A stretch of 64,000 nucleotides of DNA from Mermis nigrescens (Eukaryota; Nematoda; Enoplea; Mermithida; Mermithidae). Both the position numbers and the translations under genes were made by a program. The stretch covers positions 3,650,756 to 3,714,755 of the forward strand of contig JAVLUZ010000145.1 in the NCBI GenBank assembly GCA_036768485.1. Direction: 5' to 3'. Under the pieces are notes generated by a model, which ran no database searches, was not told the DNA's origin, and was given only the letters and a program-made list of their open reading frames with translations. This document shows, in pieces, positions 1 to 64,000 of this stretch. Positions within the stretch are counted from its first letter, which is position 1; each line of letters opens with the position of its first letter.

Positions 1-215
1 AGAGCTGTTTCTGCTGCTAAAATTGTTTTGAAACCTACATGAACAGAAAATGGCTTATAGGTCGCCAAGAAAGTAAATAAATGTCATTAATAGGTATCAT
101 CCGGCGCGTAGCGCCGAAAAATTCGAGAAATTACGGTCACTGACAGCCAAAAATCATTGAAAATTGCATATCCATTCTTAATGTCGCCAAATATTTTTGG
201 GCCATCCGCTCCTGG
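1..215 (+). mobile_element. Family F hAT-like MITE, cut by window edge
   Basis: Matches 42410-42665 nearly base for base, including the hairpin GGCGCGTAGCGCC at 103-115. Ends near 215 with a degraded CCGCTCCTG terminus. Confidence 0.7.
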
Positions 216-286
216 TTACATTTTAATATTTTTTTATTAAATTATTACTATTTTTCAAATTTTTCCATATTTTTCTGTAAAAATAC

Positions 287-60275
<59,989 letters not shown>

Positions 60276-60352
60276 CTAAATTTCAGAAAAAGCAGCCATA
60301 TATTCGGAATAGCTGCATGCAAGGGCGTGGGGAGTCTGGAGGGGGTCTGGAC

Positions 60353-60598
60353 CACACGTGAATGTGGGGTTGCATCCCTCAGAAGGCCGAATACCCTCCT
60401 CCCCCCAAAACCAAAATACTCCACCAGAATTCAATTTTTGATGTTTCTTTTGTTTTTTCGCAATTTTTGAAGCCAATGGATAGTGCTTAATGAAAAACAT
60501 TAAAAAATTGTGTTTTTCGCCATACCACCATTTTAAGACCATTTTTTGACCTTTATTAATCTTGCAACCCCCCAGACTTTTGGGGCTGCCCACCTATG
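60353..60598 (+). mobile_element. Family C hAT-like MITE
   Basis: 246 bp; CACACGTGAATGTGGGG ... GGCTGCCCACCTATG; flanks GTCTGGAC and ATCTGAAC. Begins 77 bp upstream of exon 1. Confidence 0.82.
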
Positions 60599-61566
60599 AT
60601 CTGAACCCCCGATAATCTAGTGAGACCCTCCTCCTATAATCGAACCCTAGAATTGAATTTTCGGTGCTATTCACAGCGATTTTTCCCTGTCGGACCACCA
60701 GAATTTGGCCACTGCCACCTGTGAATAGCAGTTTTATAATTTTTTTCATCAATTTTCGAAATTTGAATAATTTTTTGCTCGTTATGAAGCTGCTAAAAGA
60801 CAGTACACCTTAAAGTCTCGCACTTAGCTGGTGAGAATAATAAAAAATAAATATTATATTTGCTGATTCTGACAGTCTTACTGTAACATTAGGGTAAAAA
60901 TTTTTTCATTAACTTGGAATTCCAGTGTTTAATGAAAAGTCTGCAAAAGCGATTTTTCACAAATCCTACAGTGATAGGATTTTGTGGGAAAAACTTTTCT
61001 TTGTCCCTTCATTTGTTGTATGTAGCTTAGTGGTCAATTTTTCAGTTTAAGCCAAATTTGTTAAAAACTGCGAAACACGCTAAAGGTTTCGCGAATTGAA
61101 ATTTAAGCTATCGCAATTAAGATCAAAATTACGCATGCAAAAATTAATCAGTTTCATATACTAAATTTTTTCAAAACCTTCCTTGCTTTTGATTTTCTAG
61201 TGTGAAAGCCATTTTAGAAATTCTTTTTGAATAGTAAAGGTTTTATCCTACTTGAGGTGCATAATTAGCCGATTTTATTATGTGTATGTGCCTAATTAAA
61301 AAATGGCAAAAAGTCTATCCGAACGGAGGCTGGATAACGGATTTACACTCAAACCGATTAGAGAGGAATCGACTTCTCATAATAGAACAGTAAAATGACA
61401 CACTGTACATTTCTATATTCTAAAATTTGAGTGCCTAAAACTCGAAATTCGTAGCTAAATGAGCTACGCCCTATATTTTTGCGCTGCATTTTTGTTGATC
61501 ATATGCGAGTGTTGTACGTATTATTTATACTAAAAATCAGCTCATATTACATTTATTTATACATTG
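60599..61566. other. Intron stretch, no gene seen
   Basis: Upstream intron of the perlecan gene. Nothing coding or recognisable seen. Confidence 0.45.
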
Positions 61567-61568
61567 TA

Positions 61569-62142
61569 CAGGGTGGTGACCAGAAAAAAAGCTACGCCTA
61601 ATGTTACATCATAACATGGGCAATTTTGAACATAGAACTATAAGACCAGCTGCATTTGATAAACAAACGTGTCTCCTTTTAAACTACATAATAGTTTTGG
61701 CCACGTGCCAGCAGTTCGCGCGCTTGGGCGATTTGTTTGCACATTACTTTGATATGTTTAAACCCAGAGTTTATGCAATGTCTCTCATTACTGAGCATTA
61801 AGGTACCCTTTTTTGACGATATATGCGGTCAAAAATTCAAATAGCACATTGTATAAAGCCCTAGAGTAAATACGCATCCTACTAGGTGTAAAACATTAAT
61901 GATATCGTCATAAGAGGGAGAATATTGTTGACAGAATAATCCGGCAACTAATCGATGAAAAATAGGGTGTAAACAATGCACGATAGCACCTGAACCGTTG
62001 ACAACTGGCCAGAGAGTTCTAACATAGTTCGAAAGAAAGAGATTTTTATCTATTAAATGCGAGTTGGTCCTAAAGTTTTGTGTTCCATGTCAGCCAAAAT
62101 ATGACCTATAACATCGGGGTGTAACCTTTTTGGCGCACCCTG
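61569..62142. mobile_element. TA-flanked inverted-repeat element
   Basis: 574 bp between TA dinucleotides. Ends CAGGGTGGTGACCAGAAAAA and TTTTTGGCGCACCCTG, an imperfect inverted repeat of about 30 bp. A 66-codon open frame inside shows no domain. Fits a Tc1/mariner-type MITE. Confidence 0.65.
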
Positions 62143-62144
62143 TA

Positions 62145-62960
62145 TCATAGGTAGCGCGTTGGCGCGTACCTATAGTATGCTCGGCCTTATTTTTTCTTAT
62201 ATGTTTATCAAAGCGAGGTGCGTATTTTAGTCCCCCCCACAGCGACACTGGGACACTTCTGTATTGTGCGCTTTTTCAAAAGATATATTATAAAAGTTCA
62301 AAGTAGCTACTTTCTAATTTTTTAACACATTCATCCGGTGTGTACAGAGCGTGTATAGTTTTACTGTAACGTTATAACATATAGTTTTTTCGAATTTTGG
62401 TCAGCGACACAATTTTTCAAATTCAGTTTTCATTTCAATGTCGTCTAATTTCTTGAAATATGGACAATTCATTAAGCTCGATGGCGATTTTTATTTGTTT
62501 GACAAGCGACTTATTTTTGAGAGAGACAGTGTAAATAGTGTAAAGAATCAGATGGTGAAAGAGACTAATTTCAACCTGTATTTGGTCTACCAGTCACTAC
62601 TTTTATGAGACCCAAAAACATTGTTCCAGCAGAAATGTACTACGACTCAAGGGCTACTTCAATCTTACCAGCAAACTTTTGTACAATCAATACGGAGTTA
62701 GGACTAGGGGTTCAAACTTTACACTCTAGTGGATTGTGAAAAAAACAGTTTTTGTCTACGATTTCTCTGCAACTTTTCCGCCTATTAGTCGAGATAAATT
62801 GAATAGAATAAAAGTAATGTACCTTCTAAAAGCTACACGTGTAGCAGCAAACCGCGTTTGAAAAAACTCGATATTGGGTCACTTATGGGGTGTAAAGTTC
62901 GGAATCAGGGGTAGATAAATCGGAGAAAAAACACGTGTTTCTCCCTATTTTGATTGGTAA
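62145..62960 (+). repeat. Dispersed repeat K, copy 2
   Basis: Begins TCATAGGTAGCGCG like copy 1 at 20489, and shares GTTTATCA(A/C)AGCGAG, AGAAATGTACTACG and AATTGAATAG-type segments. Shorter and diverged; right border unclear. Confidence 0.6.
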
Positions 62961-64000
62961 ATACCTCAAATATTCTGCGAAACAGAAGTCTTGCACATGC
63001 AAACGTACTACGATTAAAAAGGCTATCAACTCGCCCAAACCGAATTTCTTCACATCCAACGGAAAGTTACTTCAGATTTTCAAACTTACGCGTAATGGAA
63101 TTGGGGATGGGAGGTCTGGACCTCAAAATAAAGATGGTCAGATTTTCTAGAAAAATAAGGCAAAATTAAGGTCAAAACGGCTTCAATTAAAAATCCTCGT
63201 CATAAGTGTTTGAAATCGATTAGAAACTATGCACTATTGCAGTTTTCGCGCTTTGTTACCATTAATAAGTGTTTTTAATATCATTTTTGATAAAAAAACT
63301 TTCAGGCTGACCTCATGACCGACGGAACCTTAATGCTGTGCGACTAAAATCCTGGAATACAATTGGAATTAATTATGTTTTCAATGCTTTAGAGCAGAGA
63401 AACGATCATATCCTTGATTAATATCTAATTTATATCTATGTGATTTGTATCCAACTAAATTTATATCTATATAATCATATCCTCGATCGATAACTCCATA
63501 TTTCTCAATTTTCAAATGTCAGATTTTCTGGAATTTTTTTAAAGTAATTAATAATTGTTACCTAATTTTTTAGACGAACATCGAGAAAAATACTTGCTTC
63601 CTATTGAAATCAAGGATATCACAAAAAAAGTTATCGTCAACAAACATAACGATGACAGAAAGCTTGTGGGGAAATTAAGAGAAGGCAGGCCAACAATAAG
63701 CAAGGTTTACGTTGGTTTTTAGTCCATTTTCGCATATTTCAAGCATAGTACTTGTTAACTATAACACTTGCTTACAATCAGCGTCAAGTTATTTTAAGTA
63801 AAAATATTTGCTTGCTAATTCATTTAAATTATAATTCAAAAAGTGAATTTGTGTTAAAAATCAAATAAAGCGCCATTTTTAAATTTTGAGTTGTGAATTT
63901 CGCACGGCAAGGCCGAAAGGCGGGCGGGATAAAGTTTTTTTTGGCAAAAACTACCACAAAAACCGGTTTAAATGTTAAAATAGCATTAAAACCATGTACG
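62961..64000. other. Window end, no gene seen
   Basis: 63100-63345 and 63900-64000 look like family E copies (GCACGGCAAGGCCG at 63903). No perlecan exon recognised. Confidence 0.4.

Noticed and set aside
60276..64000. Search for upstream Ig or LDLa exons
   Set aside because: No segment combined an Ig or LDLa motif with splice sites that fit the phase-2 entry of exon 1.

Overview
The window is eukaryotic, AT-rich and intron-dominated. Almost all of it is one very large gene on the minus strand, read from high to low coordinates. I place 35 exons between 60275 and 287. Their splice sites and, with one exception, their reading phases chain together. The domain order is an Ig C-terminal half, laminin-type EGF (LE) repeats, laminin IV domain 1, LE repeats, laminin IV domain 2, LE repeats, then ten Ig domains. 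This is the architecture of perlecan, the basement-membrane heparan sulfate proteoglycan (HSPG2 in vertebrates, trol in Drosophila, unc-52 in C. elegans). The N-terminal SEA/LDLa part lies beyond 64000 and the laminin-G C-terminus below 1, so both ends are missing. The organism is an invertebrate, probably an arthropod; the sequence does not let me be more precise.

Layout by coordinate: 60275-59333 is the end of an Ig domain plus LE sequence. 58546-54954 is laminin IV-1. 55065-53228 is LE. 51328-47150 is laminin IV-2. 47261-38377 is LE. 36957-18767 holds four Ig domains, each built from two exons with the same 1-0-1 phase plan. 16608-16333 is a complete Ig domain in one exon. 15260-287 holds five further Ig domains, including one very GC-rich exon (7384-7836). 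No other protein-coding gene is supported on either strand; 60276-64000 and the introns hold only non-coding and repeat DNA.

The introns are packed with short non-autonomous transposons. At least six sequence families (called R1, B, C, D, F and H here) have short terminal inverted repeats, and many copies are flanked by an 8-bp duplication that I could read directly, which is the signature of hAT-type MITEs. Families D and F and the long R1 copy share an internal GGCGC-NNN-GCGCC hairpin. Other mobile DNA includes an element with inverted repeats of about 170 bp and TA target sites (22812-23602), a TA-flanked element at 61569-62142, a GTCTAAC-rich inverted-repeat element at 1029-1976, and two copies of an unclassified repeat (from 20487 and from 62145) that begin with a hairpin. 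There are several minisatellites and two long microsatellites.

The most notable anomalies are in the perlecan coding sequence. Exon 59333-59472 lacks one base. The laminin IV-1 YGG motif in exon 57086-57256 is in the wrong frame through two compensating shifts. The homologous junction in laminin IV-2 has a phase conflict. Separately, the start of the Ig exon at 16333-16608 and its upstream intron are tandemly triplicated, leaving two exon relics.
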